Below, piece by piece: positions 33,231 to 45,617 of a DNA stretch of 64,000 nucleotides. The translations under genes and the position numbers were made by a program. This DNA is from Apodospora peruviana. Lineage: Eukaryota; Ascomycota; Sordariomycetes; Sordariales; Lasiosphaeriaceae. Within the stretch, counting starts at the first letter, position 1. The number at the start of each line of letters is the position of its first letter. The stretch lies in contig JAUEDM010000004.1 of NCBI GenBank assembly GCA_033439685.1, forward strand, positions 930,001 through 994,000. The letters are read 5' to 3'. Below the pieces are notes generated by a model. It was not told the origin of the DNA. It saw only the letters and a program-made list of their open reading frames with translations, and did no database searches.

Positions 33231-36200
33231 TGTGCCTTTTGTCAAATGAAGCGGGGAGAATGATGATCAGACGACGACTCTCTTTCTCCGGAATATGGAA
33301 TTAGATTCAGAAGACCGCATTTCGCAGGCTTCTAGACGTTTGGCTTCATGTCGACTTTCCCTGGCTGAGATGGTGATTTGGTCTCGAATTGGATGGATTC
33401 GAAATGTTTCCACAGTGGGGACTGCATGCTCTCGCTATCAAAAGGCGGCATGCCATCGCATCCCGCTGAAAAATCTCCGATTACAGCTGAGGGTTAGGGA
33501 AGCTGCTGCCCGGCCTGAAGTAAGGTATGTACCTAATTTGCGCCCTAAGTCTACCGGTAGTTCTAGGCAACTGCACTCCTTGATCTCCCACGTCAGCCAT
33601 CAACTGGAACATCCATCCTTCACCTACATTCTTACAGTACTCAATCAACACCTCAGCCAACTTCCAGTGACTCTAGCCGTCGTCACCGCCATGGATCTCC
33701 CACGCTCTCTACTTAACTATTATGATTCAAAGACATCCGAACGTGGATAAAGTCCGTGTTGCTGGGTTGGGTGACGCAGAATAATCTTTTTCTTTCCCGT
33801 CGGCGGCTTCACGGTGCGTCTGTCATCCCATCCGGCTCGCTCTCCAGCGCCTTGGACCATGGTTTCTCGAGTCATGTGAGACAGCGACACAGCAGGCTTA
33901 AGGGGATGCCGGCCTGTGACCATCGACGAGATTTCGTGGTGGAACATTCCGCCCTCGAATCGGTTGAACGGTACGCCTTCAGAGTCATCAGTGTGCACTC
34001 AAGACGACGGGAGGTCACTCATACTGCCCGACCCCGCGATGGGCCGCGTCCCCCGGAAGCCAAGGTTTCGGGAAGCCGCCGTGCCTTGGCCGACCTGCAA
34101 GCAATTGGCGTGTCCGTTTCAGAATTCATCCACGGCTCCGACTCTTACTCTTCCAAGACATTACATTTGTTTATGGGCTACGGATATATTTTGCACAATG
34201 GCGACTTTCGATGACTCTTTGGGTCGTGCTGGTCCAGCCCCTTGTCTTCATATGACTTTTACTAATTTTTGACCGTCTCGTTTCCTTCTCTCGCTGTCGA
34301 CACGCATGGGCTCTCTGGCGGAGCCGGGTCGTTCGGCTCGCACGGCTGGCTTGGGTGCCGGCGAAAGGGGTCTGATCACCAGGATGCCTGTGACGTTGGT
34401 TCAGGGTCTGCGACGCTGCCCAGCGTTCCGCCCAAGGAAATTTCCGACGTCCCCTGTCCTCCGCCTCGAAGATCAAGGAAACACGGCACTCAGCTCTTCT
34501 CGGAATACACACGGCCAGAAACGAAACACGCCAATCTCCAATCGCACTTCCAGGGTTTGCGAACACCGATGAGAGGCCGCCGCGGACCAGCATGCTATCA
34601 CCGTCTTTCTCCTGCTCACATCACACCCTCCAAGCTGAGTAGACGTCGAGCTCTGGCAATTTCGGCATGGACTCGTAATAAGGACATGCTCCGTAAAATC
34701 GAACACCTCTGTCTTGTTTCTAACAGACTGGCGGGTATTGAGATGAAGATCCCGACGTCCCGGACGTCGTTTGATGGCAGCTGACTCGAGTGAGGTCGAC
34801 TTGGCAAACATCCGGCAGGGTGATCAAACCACCCGGAAGCCAGCACATGCTCCGCCGGTGCCTGATCATGGTTCCGCTGCATCGAAGGTTCGATGCTCGT
34901 TCTGTAAAATGTTATCCATCACTGGACGACATGCGGTCGAAAGCACTCTGTGCGAATACGTTCCCTGCCCAACATCCCCTGGCAGCCAAGTGCAGAATGC
35001 CTGTCGCCTGTCATCCAGGGAGCTCTCGGCACTGTCAAGAGCAACTCAAGCCGAAGCACTTCTCAGACAGCGAAGCCACTCAACACGGACCGGGAACAGG
35101 TGCATCCACGTGCCGCTATGTACAATCCCCAGCTTTCGGTGGAAACGAAAACAACCCCGATTGAGGGACGCCAAATTCCCTTTCTCCATCAGTGATGTGA
35201 GCCCTGTTGCTGTTGACCGCGCAAGGCTTTCCCTGCCAGGCCTGCAGTTTCTCTGTTACACTGCTGCGCATACGCAACCCCACATTCGTCCATGGAATAG
35301 TAGCTTCGTTCGGCTTGGCGTCCATCTGTGCGAGCATCCCTGGTGAAGATATCGAGTACCCCTTTGTCTGCTTTTGTGCCCCTGCCCAACATCTGCACGC
35401 TCCCGTGGAGGCATCTGTGTTCGCTAGGACAGCTTTGTCTACGTATTGACATCCAGGCCAGGACTGCGAGAACAGAGATCACCAGGGTTGAACCGTTAGA
35501 CCGACCAGGTGGCGCCACAGCTCACAACAGCCTCTTACGGTGCTACGTGCTCGTGTGCCGCCATCCAAGACCTGCAGGTTGCATCTCGGGTGCCAGATTA
35601 TCGAGATTTTCTCTTGGCTTGCAGCAGGAGCGAATGACATCCGCTCCGTACTCCAAATAGTCCATGGGAGTTCATGTAGGTGGTCAGGGGATGCGGAAAC
35701 GGGCCTCAGGCTCAAGCTGGACCGATGGCCAAGCCGTCCCGCCCACCCTTTATACAGCCCCTGCAATTACTACATCACACCGGCACCTCGCTGGCGCGTT
35801 TTCCTGGTCCTCGCTGAATTTATTCTTCCAGGTCTCAACAAAGAGTTAGTTCCATGGGCAATCATCACCATAGCACCTCTGGGCGTATTCTAAGATTTTG
35901 ATCGGGATCCGCCTCGTGGTTCCAATGCGCGCATCCGTTCCATTAACACAGCTTGAGTCGCCCGTCCGGTACAACTTCCTCGGGTACGCACAGCGGCTAC
36001 CCGCCGCGTAACTGGCTTGACTGCCCAAATCCGATCCGACGACTTGGCCTGCACGGGTTGCTGCGTGTTATCAACGTTTACTCTTCCGTCTGTGACGGTT
36101 AGGGACCGAAGTAATTTCTCTGTGTCCTCGCCGAGATTACCAACTCGATTTCGGGCTACGAATACAGCCCGGTTTCTGTCCTGGTGCGCTAGGAGACGGA

Positions 36201-36260
36201 GACGGAGACGGAGACGGCAGCCGCCGTTATATATCTTCCCGGGCTTCGGCCCCGCGGACA
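33231..36260. promoter_or_regulatory. 3-kb non-coding upstream region of the Zn2Cys6 gene
   Basis: Long gap between ASA1 (minus) and the Zn2Cys6 regulator (plus). Many overlapping short open frames occur on both strands, but none shows domain signals, intron logic or a preferred strand. A GGAGAC microsatellite (four copies) lies at 36192-36217, shortly before the regulator ATG. Such long 5' regions are common for developmental regulators. No gene is supported. Confidence 0.45.
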
Positions 36261-39174
36261 ATGAACCCGGCTCTGCACCACGATGCCCTCGCTCTTCCGC
36301 CAGCCCACACCCGTCTCAAACTCATCACTCAGCACGCCCCGGCCTCAGCTTCCTACTCATATTATGCTCAACCGCAAGCCCCTTACGATGCCACGAGGAA
36401 TAATCGGCCACCAGATCCCTTAGATATCTCACCAGCAAAACGCCGGAGGATATCCGACGAGGGATTTGGGGCACCAAGGCGACCCTCGCATCACTCTGTC
36501 ATTGGGATTGAGCCGGCGGCGCCGGCGGCGGAAAAGGCCCCTCGTGCCAGACCAAGGGAGACGACGCCTAGACGAGTAGAGGCAGATGGCAGCGCAACAG
36601 CTGCTGATCGCGATGGCGTCGAAAGCAGGCCAGCTACGGCTCATTCTGGCGCTCCGGCAACACCCGTCGCCAGCAAATCACGGCGAGTGCGCACAGGATG
36701 CCTGACCTGTCGCGAGCGACATCTGAAGTGTGATGAGGGGTTGCCCGACTGCAATAACTGCAGGAAGAGCAGTCGTGAGTGCAAGAGGGGGGTACGGCTG
36801 AACTTTATTGACATACAGGTCAAGAGTCCACCCTACATGCAACCCCCGGTGGACTGGTCTGGTATGTAGAAGAAATCTTGCTCGCCGGGTTTGACGTCCA
36901 GCTTCGACAGTTACTGACATGTGTGTCTCTAGTCAAATTCCAGGATGAGTCAAGGCTGATTGCGTCCGAGTATCGGGGTGGCCTGGGACGGTATCCTCGG
37001 CTGGGTCCCAAGGCCATCACGCCGCCCCGAGAGCCTGAGCCGGAAGTAATTTCTCGCCAGCATTCTGCTAGTGCCAGAGACGCCATCTTCCTGCCGCGAG
37101 AGGGATACTACCCCGCAACATCTTCTGGACAGACTCCCACTCCTGGTCCGACCAGCTACGACGAGAGTCAGTTAGCCCAGATGCGAGGAGGGTTGCACTC
37201 CCGCAAGGACAGTAACGCTGCCTTGTCCGCCCATACTCCAGCCTCTCAACCAGATCCTTCCCCGATAATGGGATCAAGCGGCGGTTCTTTCTCGCTTACC
37301 ATGCTGAATGATCAGTATGCCACCCGGGAGGACACAGTTCCGCAGCAACGGCCGCATGTTTACAGAGGCAGTGATGCGTCGAGCGTAGCTTCCTCTCTCG
37401 TTCCGCAGGGAGCAGGACCGGCATCGCAGAACCTCCGCCCCGGCGCTGCCGCAGGCCCGGGTCAGGGGGGCCGAGGCACGCCGGACGGGTTGATGACTCC
37501 CCCGAGCGAGAAGACTGCCACCGGCGAGCGGGACTATTTGAGCGACGAGGAGGAGATCCGCTTCATGCAGATCTTTATCGACGAGGTGGCGGTCTGGATG
37601 GATAGCTACGACAAGGACAAGCACTTTACCAATATCACGCCGTATCTGGCGCTCAAGTCGGCCATGCTGCTCAACGCGTTCCTGGCCTGCGGCGTCAAGC
37701 ACCTGACGCTGGTGGAATCGTACAACGACGAGAAGGCGCTTTTCTACTATGACACAGCCACGACGCAGCTGCTGCGCAGCCTCCAGAACCCGGACCGCAA
37801 CATGGCCGAGTGCGCCACCACGGCGGTCGTCTTGAATGTGTACGAGATTATGAGCGAGAAGCCGACGCAGCGGATGAACCATATTGCGGGAGCTCGCGCG
37901 CTGATCCGCGAGTGCGGGTGGGATGCAACGACCACGGGTATTGGAGGAGCGTGCTTCTGGTTGAATATCGGGATGGAAGTGCTCAGCTGCCTGGCGTTCA
38001 ACTGGCAGACGGCGTGGGACCCGGACCAATGGGGCTTGGATCTGGCTTTTACCAACTTGACTCCGGGCGGTACTAGCAGTGAGAACGAGGCCAAGCAACG
38101 CGAGCGTGATGCGCAGCAGCAACAGCAGCAGACTGGCGGCGACGAGGAGCTCTGGGCACACCGCATGTTTTACATCGTGGCCAAGATTGCCAATTTCCGG
38201 GCCAACATCCCGCGGTTCCAGGAGCCGTCGCCACACGACGAGCAGGTAAGGCTGCAGAGCCGGTTTTCCGAGTGGAAGAGACTAAAAGCCATGTGCGATG
38301 CGTGGAACAACAACTGTCCAAGACCCATGCGGCCGTATGGGTACTCGCATTCGCCGTCGACCACGTCGTTGTTTCCAAATGTTTGGTACGATATTTTTCT
38401 GTCAGTCTTTTATGTTTTATCGACTAACAGTTTGTGAACAGGCTGATCAAGCGACCAGCCGTCATCGGCCGCCTCTTTTACCACACGGCCATGTGCGTGC
38501 TCGCACAGATCAACCCGCTCAACCCGCGCGACAGCGCCGAGAACCGCGCCGCGCAGCTCCACCACGCCCACCAGGTGTGCGGGATCGTCGCCCATACCAA
38601 GGACCGCGGCGTCGCGTCCGTCGCAATCCGGAGCCTGGCCACGTCGGCCTCGGTGCTGACGGACCGCCACGAGCAGACCGAGGTGCTGGCCATCCTGGAC
38701 AAGATCAGCAAGGACACGGGCTGGCGGCTGGGCAAGGTGCTGATGCAGCTGAAGAAGGACTGGGGGTGGGAGAATGTGTCGGTTTCGTTTTTCGGGGGGC
38801 AGCCTCCTCCGCAACCTTCCGCCACCCACCAGAACCAGTATGGTCATGGTCATGGACATCATGGTTACCAGAATCAGATTCAGCACCACCATAACCATAG
38901 TCAGCACCATCAGCATTCGAATAGTCTGGCGGCGGTAGTCACGACGACGGCGCCGACACCCGTGCCGCCGCTGACGACCTCATCCGCATCATCTTCGAGT
39001 AGTCCGCCCGTGGCGGCGCCGATGCCACTACGTCCGATGGTTAACCCGCTGCTGGTCAACGCCGACTTTGGGCACAGGAATCACCCGTATAAGAACTGGT
39101 ACGAGCCGCCCAACCGGAGCAGCAGCAGCGGGATTCTGTATAAAGAACAGCAGGGGTTCGTTTGGTCGGGGTGA
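36261..39174 (+). CDS. Zn(II)2Cys6 transcription factor with fungal-specific TF domain
   Basis: A DNA-binding regulator. Exons 36261..36861, 36933..38385 and 38442..39174 are joined by 71-nt (phase 1) and 56-nt (phase 2) introns, giving 928 aa. The binuclear cluster is in the first exon: RVRTGCLTCRERHLKCDEG then CNNCRKSSRECKRG, with the six Cys spaced CX2CX6CX5CX2CX6C. It is preceded by a Pro/Ala/Arg-rich region with a basic PAKRRRISDE nuclear signal. A long Ser/Pro/Gly linker leads to the regulatory domain from about YLSDEEEIRFMQIFIDEV (PF11951 type), including HHAHQVCGIVAHTKDRG. The tail has His-rich and Ser/Thr runs and ends YKNWYEPPNR...WSG. It resembles the ARCA-like group; the target genes are unknown. 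Confidence 0.88.
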
Positions 39175-40175
39175 AGCGTTTTGCTTTTTTGTTGTCCTCC
39201 CTGTCTTTAAGCTGTGTTGGTTGGCTAGATCTTGTGGTATCTTTGTTTTCATTACAGTTTCTCTTCATATTCTTTTCATCATGTCTAGACGGAGTGGAGG
39301 GATATGTGATACTTTCCAAGGGAAGACATGTGGGTGGCTTTTCTGTTTCTTGGAAAATCGTTTAATTGATACCCTTTTTTTCTACAATCATCAGCGCTTT
39401 CCTTATGTCTCCCTCTCTTCGAGGTTGAGGGACGGGAATTAGGGACTTTGGTTGGGAGGTACGTGCGAGGGGTATTTTGCTTGCCTGCATGCTTTGTAGA
39501 GCATAGGCTGTTAGAGATCTAGATCTTGGGCAGCGAGCCTTGCGGGATTCTGCTTGCCTTGCTCCCGTGGTTTAATAGAATAGGTGTTTGTTGGTTCACT
39601 CGGTTCGGTAACCTATGGGCTGGTTTTGTGGTTGGTTGCGACTTGCTTTATTTGGTTTATGAAGTTTGTGAGGGTTTGGCTTTCTTTTCTGGCGGCTTAT
39701 GCTTTGGGCATCGTATGATGTTCATTTTTGTTGTAGATACGAAATCATTCTATCTGTCGCTGTTAATCTCTTTGTTTCGCCAGGTAGCGGCAGTGAGCCG
39801 TTGGCATTTTAGCGGAATAGGTATTAAGTTGTTCTTTTTTTAGGCTTATACATCATAACCGCGAAGCCGAGAATGAAATGGCTAGAATCACCATACAGTA
39901 GAAAGAGCAGAGAAGAGACTCTTGATGCGTGTGTGTATTTCTTGCTTTATAGAAGTCCCAATTCATGTCCTTCCTGTCCTATCTATAGTATAAACGCCTT
40001 GTCATCAGTCAATCCTCTAAGTATGCCATTTCTTCGCCACAGCAAGATAATAAAACCCATCTTGCGTGCAATGTATGTCTGCGATCTGCAGAGCCCTGCA
40101 AAAGTTCACTCGGTAGGATAGAGACTTCTAACTGCACGATCGATCCATGAAGATTCCGATGCGACTGTAATCTTC
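39175..40175. other. Convergent 3' intergenic region
   Basis: One kb, T-rich, between the 3' ends of the Zn2Cys6 and HAD genes. It is probably mostly untranslated sequence, and no gene is seen. Confidence 0.5.
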
Positions 40176-41174
40176 TCAAACAGCCTTCATCTCCTCCCCA
40201 TCGGCAATCGCACCGCTCGCCTGCATCACAGGGTCCTGCTCCACCTCCGGAGGGGGAATCGTCATGCCGTACTTCTCGTAAGGGAAATCGACGAGCGTGG
40301 GTAGGTACTCGGCCCAGCCATCATCGATCTCGCCGAGCTGGTGCAGGTCGACGTCGCCGGCCTCGCCGGTGCGAGCCGCCAAAACCTCGGCCTCGCGTCC
40401 GCTGTACTCCTTCTTCAGCATCGGGTGCGGGCACCAGATGACGCGCATTCCAGCGCGGCGGCCCGACTCGACGCCTGGCACGCTGTCCTCGAAGACCAGA
40501 CACTCCTCCGGGGTGATGGGCTTCTCGCCTGCCTGAAGCGACTCGTTGATCGTCTTGAGCGCAAGTAGATAGATGTCGGGCAGAGGCTTGCCACGACCGG
40601 GCGGGATGCGCTTGTCGTCGCCCAGAACACGGCGGTGGCCCTCGAAAACGGAGAACAGCTCGGTCAGGTGGGCGGTCTTCAGATGGAAGTTTGTCTCGTG
40701 CGAGGACGTGGCCAGGGCGATGTGCACGCGGTGCGGGGGCTCATTGAGCGACGAGGCGGCGCCGTCCTTCTTGACCTCCCAGTAGCGGGTGCGGCCGAGG
40801 TCTCCGAGGAGCCTCTCGATGCCGGGCAGGGGTTGGGTGCCGGGGAAGTGCTGGCCTTGCAGGGTATAGAGCTGCTTGGAGTACTCGTCGTGGTCGATGG
40901 GCAGCTTGGCCCACTCCTGGAACATTTTGTTGGCGGCCGGACCGGGACGGCCCTGGAGCTTGGCCTTGATGCTCCACGGAATCTTGCCGCGTTGGTACTT
41001 CTCGAGGATTAGGTTGATGCAGAGGGTGTAGATGTCCTCGGTGTCGAGCAGCAGGCCGTCCATGTCAAAGAGACAGGCCCGGATGGGAGGGAAGCTGTTG
41101 GGGATGCGTTAGAGGGTTGGTGGCTTGGTGGATGAACTGGTTGAATGAGGGACTTACTCGGTTCGCGGAGTCAT
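40176..41174 (-). CDS. HAD-superfamily phosphatase (GS1/pseudouridine-phosphatase-like)
   Basis: A Mg-dependent phosphatase of the beta-phosphoglucomutase-like HAD group. The first exon is only 17 nt (41174..41158, ATG ACT CCG CGA ACC GA). A 63-nt intron (41157..41095) leads to exon 41094..40176, total 311 aa. Splicing makes MTPRTDFPPIRACLFDMDG, which puts the nucleophile Asp in the expected context (LFDMDGLLLDTED). Motif II is IALATSSHE, the motif III Lys is in RGKPLPDIYLLAL, and motif IV is CLVFEDSVPGVESGRRAGM. The substrate is not certain; relatives act on pseudouridine 5'-phosphate or glycerol phosphates. The C-terminal extension of about 60 residues is usual for the fungal members. Confidence 0.88.
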
Positions 41175-42249
41175 TACTGAGGGAGGTGTTTGTTCTCGAG
41201 GTAACAAAGAGTTTGTGGGTTTGTACTCTCTGGGAGATGTATGGTTGGTGAAGTGGAGAAAAAGTGGTGTATTTATGTTCCAGGGCAGGTGTTGGAATCT
41301 CGTCGCATTGACAAGAGTTCAGACGAACGAGGGAGTCACCAAGGTAGTACCTGACAAGGAAAGCTAGAACTAGTAGGTAGGTAGGCGAGGCGTGTTGTGT
41401 CAGATGAGATGATAGGTACCTTGACGGAGTGGTTGTTCGAGATGAAGGCAAGTCAAGAAGATGGAGATGGAGGGGTGAGAGGGGTGCGTCTTTCAGACGA
41501 AAAGATGGTGTAACGTGGGGCACCCTTGTCGGCTCAGGTGGACCTCCAACAAGCCACCAAAGGCAACTCGACGACAACCACAACCTCCAATCATTCCATT
41601 GATATCAAACACGACTTTCATCTTGTAGCAAGCCTCAAGTTCTCGCGGGTTTGCCCGAGATTGTTCACCGCTGGGGGACTCTGTGTTGGTGTCGGCGGAA
41701 TATCTCGGGCCGTTACCCCTGTGTGAAGTGGTAGACCGACTGGGCAGCCGAGGAAGCTACTGTGTCCAGGTCGCTTCGAGATAAGAGCCCCGGGCGACGA
41801 CCTTTGTTGCACATGCGCTTGAGCTGACGGTATATTGCCCGACGCCCGTGCTCTCAGCATTCCAGTAAGGTCGAGCTCTATCCAGCTTGAGCCCATCCCT
41901 GATTTCGGAGTGCAGAAGCTTGTTGTCTTTAACGGGGCCTCAAGTACTCCGTAAATCGGGTGAGATGGAACCGGTACCAGCCCGTTTGAGTATCGAAGTG
42001 TCTGTCGGGTGCGGGCGCCCGGCCGACTTGAAAAGAAATGACGTTGTCCGGCCGCCGGAACCCGTTCACACGCGGGATCCAACGGCTTTCAACGCTTGGG
42101 TACCTGGGTACCCACTGCTACCTTAGCTAACCGCCTTTATGTTACAGTGGGGACAAGGCATCTCCAAATTTGTGGGCGATCTTATTCAAGTTTTTCTTGC
42201 GGCTGAAGGAGGGGTCGCAGTGGGTTTAGCGGGGCATTCATTCAGTACC
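41175..42249. other. Intergenic stretch
   Basis: The 5' flank of the HAD gene, extending to the MITE. GC-rich to about 42.1 kb. No coding gene is supported. Confidence 0.45.
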
Positions 42250-42257
42250 TAAGGTAT

Positions 42258-42958
42258 TGACCCAACTAAAGTTACCGCATTTAACCCAATCCGGAAGTGG
42301 TCCGTGACGGTTAGTCACGCTAAGATTTCACAGCGATTAACCCAATACCGCCTGCGAAGCAATGGCAATAGAATGCATTACAATTAAATATATGCCTTTG
42401 CATTACTTATCAAATTGAATAATTCAAAGTGCTTAATCCCGTTTAAATCGTTAAAATATAGTTTTTGACAGATGTTGTGACAGTTGGTACAACTGAGCCT
42501 TGATTGAATTGATTGCAACTGTCAACGATATATAACCCATTAGAATTCAGAAGGTTAGCACCTTTGGTATTCTAGCATCCTTGTGAAAGGGTCTCTAGCT
42601 CAGTTAGTTTGGGTCAATTGAGTGAGCTTTGTCACAGATGTGGATGTGTGTAAATGTATTTTTCGCTGACTTATCTGCGCAAAATTGAAATCACGTAATC
42701 TGCTCCTCCAAGTGGCTTGCCTGGCCGATGGTTGCAATTCCGTCTGTTAAGCATGCGTACTTGCTTTGCATGCGGAAGTAATTAGAATACAACAGACTTT
42801 AATTGACGACAACAAGGGGTAGCAGTACTGCAACTTCCGCAGGTAATGTTAGGTTAACCGCTGTAAAATTTTGGTGTGGCTGATCGAGTTTGTGCCCCTT
42901 CCGCATTGGGTTAGATAGGGTAGCTTTAGTGGAACATACGGTAACTTTAGTTGGGTCG
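42258..42958. mobile_element. hAT-like MITE (701 bp) with 8-bp target duplication
   Basis: The two ends are inverted copies: 42258-42277 and 42939-42958 match over 19 of 20 bp (core GACCCAACTAAAGTTACCG). The perfect direct repeat TAAGGTAT flanks both sides (42250-42257 and 42959-42966). An 8-bp target duplication fits the hAT superfamily. The interior is AT-rich and has no transposase open frame, so this is a non-autonomous element. A subterminal sequence (AACCCAATCCGGAAG) also recurs inverted near the right end. The clean duplication suggests a fairly recent insertion. Confidence 0.9.
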
Positions 42959-43096
42959 TAAGGTATGAATAGTGACATCGGCTTGGTTCATCTTGCTTGC
43001 ATGCCTTGAAATTACAGCGTCGGCTTCTGCACCCAGCCTCCTCTACATCTATCGAATTCTTTATCTCGCATCGGTATCAAGCAGCGCAATCCAAAG

Positions 43097-44032
43097 ATGG
43101 CGAATCCTAACCTTGACCCTGTCGGGCAGGGACAGCAGCAGCACGAGGAACAGGACGAGCAAGACGCGGCCTTCCAACCAAGACTCAGGTTTCCGCCCAA
43201 AGAAGAAGCCGTAAGTGCCCTCAGCCTCTTCGCCTGCTCTGCCAAGATCCTGACTTCTTCTTTGCAGACCCTGTTGGCCGAGTCGAACGCGCACAAGACC
43301 GAAGGTAATACCCTCTTTTCCAAGGGCACGTACGATGCCGCCATCAACAAGTACGACGAAGCTCTCGCCGTCTGTCCGAACTACCTCGACATGCCCCTGG
43401 CCATTCTCCGAACCAACATGGCCATTTGCCACCTTAACCTGAAAGAGTGGAAAGATGCGGCTGAGAATGCTGGCAAGGCAATAGAAAATCTAGACAAACT
43501 GGAGCGTGAGGAGACCGAGGCCGAGAATGCGAAGAAGCCAGAAGCGGGTGAGCGCAAACAAGCGAGAGAGGAAGATGACGTAGTGGAAGTCGAAATTGTC
43601 AGCGCCGGCGCGGCGAAAGCTGGCCCGGCTGTCCCAGACCTGGAAAATGAAGCCGAAATCGCACGCCGGAAGCGTCAAGAAGATATCGCGAGGCTACGGT
43701 GCAAGGCCCTCTTACGGCGCGGACGCGCAAAACGAGAACTAGGCACATGGCGAGATCTCGAGGATGCGCTTAAAGACTATCAGACGCTGTCCAAGATGAC
43801 GAACCTGGACTCAGCCAACAAGAGGATTGTGCAGGCCCAGCTCAGAGAACTGCCGCCTCTCGTCGAGGCTGCGAAACAAGAAGAGATTGGCCAGATGTGG
43901 GGGAAGTTGAAAGATCTCGGCAACGGGCTTCTCAAGCCGTTCGGACTCAGCACCGACCAGTTTAACATGGTCAAGGACGAGAAGTCGGGTGGTTACAGTC
44001 TGAATTTTAGCGGTGGGGGAGCGAAGACATAG
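43097..44032 (+). CDS. Tetratricopeptide repeat protein, TTC1-like
   Basis: A TPR adaptor protein, probably a co-chaperone partner. Exons are 43097..43210 and 43268..44032. The intron (57 nt, GTAAGT..TTTGCAG) is a multiple of three without a stop, so an unspliced reading inserts 19 extra residues. The product is 292 aa. Three TPR-like units are visible: AHKTEGNTLFSKGTYDAAINK, ILRTNMAICHLNLKEWKDAA, and CKALLRRGRAKRELG followed by EDALKDYQ. A charged insert (about 130-195) separates the second and third units. The C-terminus, MWGKLKDLGNGLLKPFGLS, is characteristic of TTC1 homologues, and it ends SGGYSLNFSGGGAKT. Confidence 0.88.
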   Translation: MANPNLDPVGQGQQQHEEQDEQDAAFQPRLRFPPKEEAVSALSLFACSAKILTSSLQTLLAESNAHKTEGNTLFSKGTYDAAINKYDEALAVCPNYLDMPLAILRTNMAICHLNLKEWKDAAENAGKAIENLDKLEREETEAENAKKPEAGERKQAREEDDVVEVEIVSAGAAKAGPAVPDLENEAEIARRKRQEDIARLRCKALLRRGRAKRELGTWRDLEDALKDYQTLSKMTNLDSANKRIVQAQLRELPPLVEAAKQEEIGQMWGKLKDLGNGLLKPFGLSTDQFNMVKDEKSGGYSLNFSGGGAKT

Positions 44033-45617
44033 TGGTGGACCGCTCTTGAAAGTTCAAGCGCACAACATCAATTTACGGTATGGCCCAATGTCCTATCATT
44101 CAGTTTGGTGTCTAAAAACTGGCCCTGAGCGGCGATGAAACTGATTTCATGTAGTTAGCCCCTACTTCTTCGTCCTCCGCATGTTGATTACTCTCATCTG
44201 AACCCGTACAGACATCGATGGTTACACGATGATGCAGAGCCACGGGGGTCCTGTCAATCAAGCTGTATCATACCACGCATGTATGCATATCACCCACAGT
44301 CTCAGCTGACGTAGTTCAGTGACCAGAAAACATTGTGCGCATCTCTCGCCAGAGGTCGAGAGGGCCATTACTAGCGGTATGCTCGGGGATCAGTGTTCTC
44401 GCCCGGCAACGGTGTCAAGGTACTGAACTATGCCTATGCGCTCCATGGACTAAGTACAGACGTATCATGGAAGAAAACAAGGTTTCTATTTTGTTGAGAA
44501 AGGTGTGATCAGCCTCCTTCATAGCCCTCTTGCAAACATCAACAACCGATTCGTTCACGCTTTTCAAAGTCCAATGCGCTCTGAGTTAGACGACCCCCCG
44601 TATCCAATACATCATTAGTCCATGGATGATTGCAGTGTTCAAGTCAAGAGCAGGTGGCTGGCCGATCATCTCTTACAACCAGGCTGGGACTGAGCATGAG
44701 GGAGACCCATTCCCATCACCCGTACTTACCCCTTACCCACGACGAATATTGGATCTATGAATAACCCTTTCGGTAGTGCGACATAGAAAGGCAGTCAATA
44801 TTCTACAGCACATCATGGGCTCCTGTCGTAGCTCCTCACAGTCTAACCACCCCATCCAATCCCGCGATGAAGAGAAAGAGAGTATAGCAGCATGATTTAT
44901 ACATGTCGACCGCGGTGCGGCCCGTTTGATGCCAAGCCTCGCCTATCGGATGTCCTTTTCGCCCCTTTAACCGTCTCCGCAAAACAAAACAAGCGGTCGG
45001 TCTGGTGCGACGCCCGCCACTTCTCAACCGAGCTAAGATGGATCAGACGCACAAGCTCCTTGACGAGACAGACCCTTAAGGTAGGATTTAGTACCGGGTG
45101 CTATGCGTATACTGTTATGGTTAATGCAATACAGCAGTCCAGAGGTGGAGATTCACTAAAAAGCGGCAGTGCGGTTATTGTGGCATCCCCAACGAGGTCC
45201 TACCTGTCCTGCACGCCTGCTGGCTTTTGGTAACGTCAAAGTTGGAACACCACTTTGTGAGGTTTGACATACTATCGGCCAGTAGAGGCTGTCGGGTGTT
45301 TTCCTGGATGATAGAAGCTGGCCGCAAAAGACGGTCTTCCCATGATGCAAAGCATTACTGATCCCTTTTTCTCGGCCTTCAGACGGACATCTCGGCACCA
45401 CCATGGCTGGGACACTGACTTTGGTGCCAAGAAGGCTGGATGATAGCATGATGTACACCATCAGCTTGCCGGACATGCGCCGAGTACAAGTATCAGACTG
45501 GAGATCAAGATGTAATCTGATCAGCTTCAAAACAAACCAGTTTACAAACATTTGCGATGAGATCAACAACTCCGTCTTCTTCCTTCTCTCCAACCAACCC
45601 GTGAGAGTGGTACAGGC
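44033..45617. other. Intergenic stretch
   Basis: 1.6 kb between the TPR gene and the peroxidase remnant. Open frames are short. The 5' exon(s) and signal peptide of the peroxidase could lie in the last few hundred bases but were not identified. Confidence 0.4.

Noticed and set aside
44033..45617. Protein-coding gene between the TPR gene and the peroxidase remnant
   Set aside because: Open frames are short, overlap on both strands and show no motifs.
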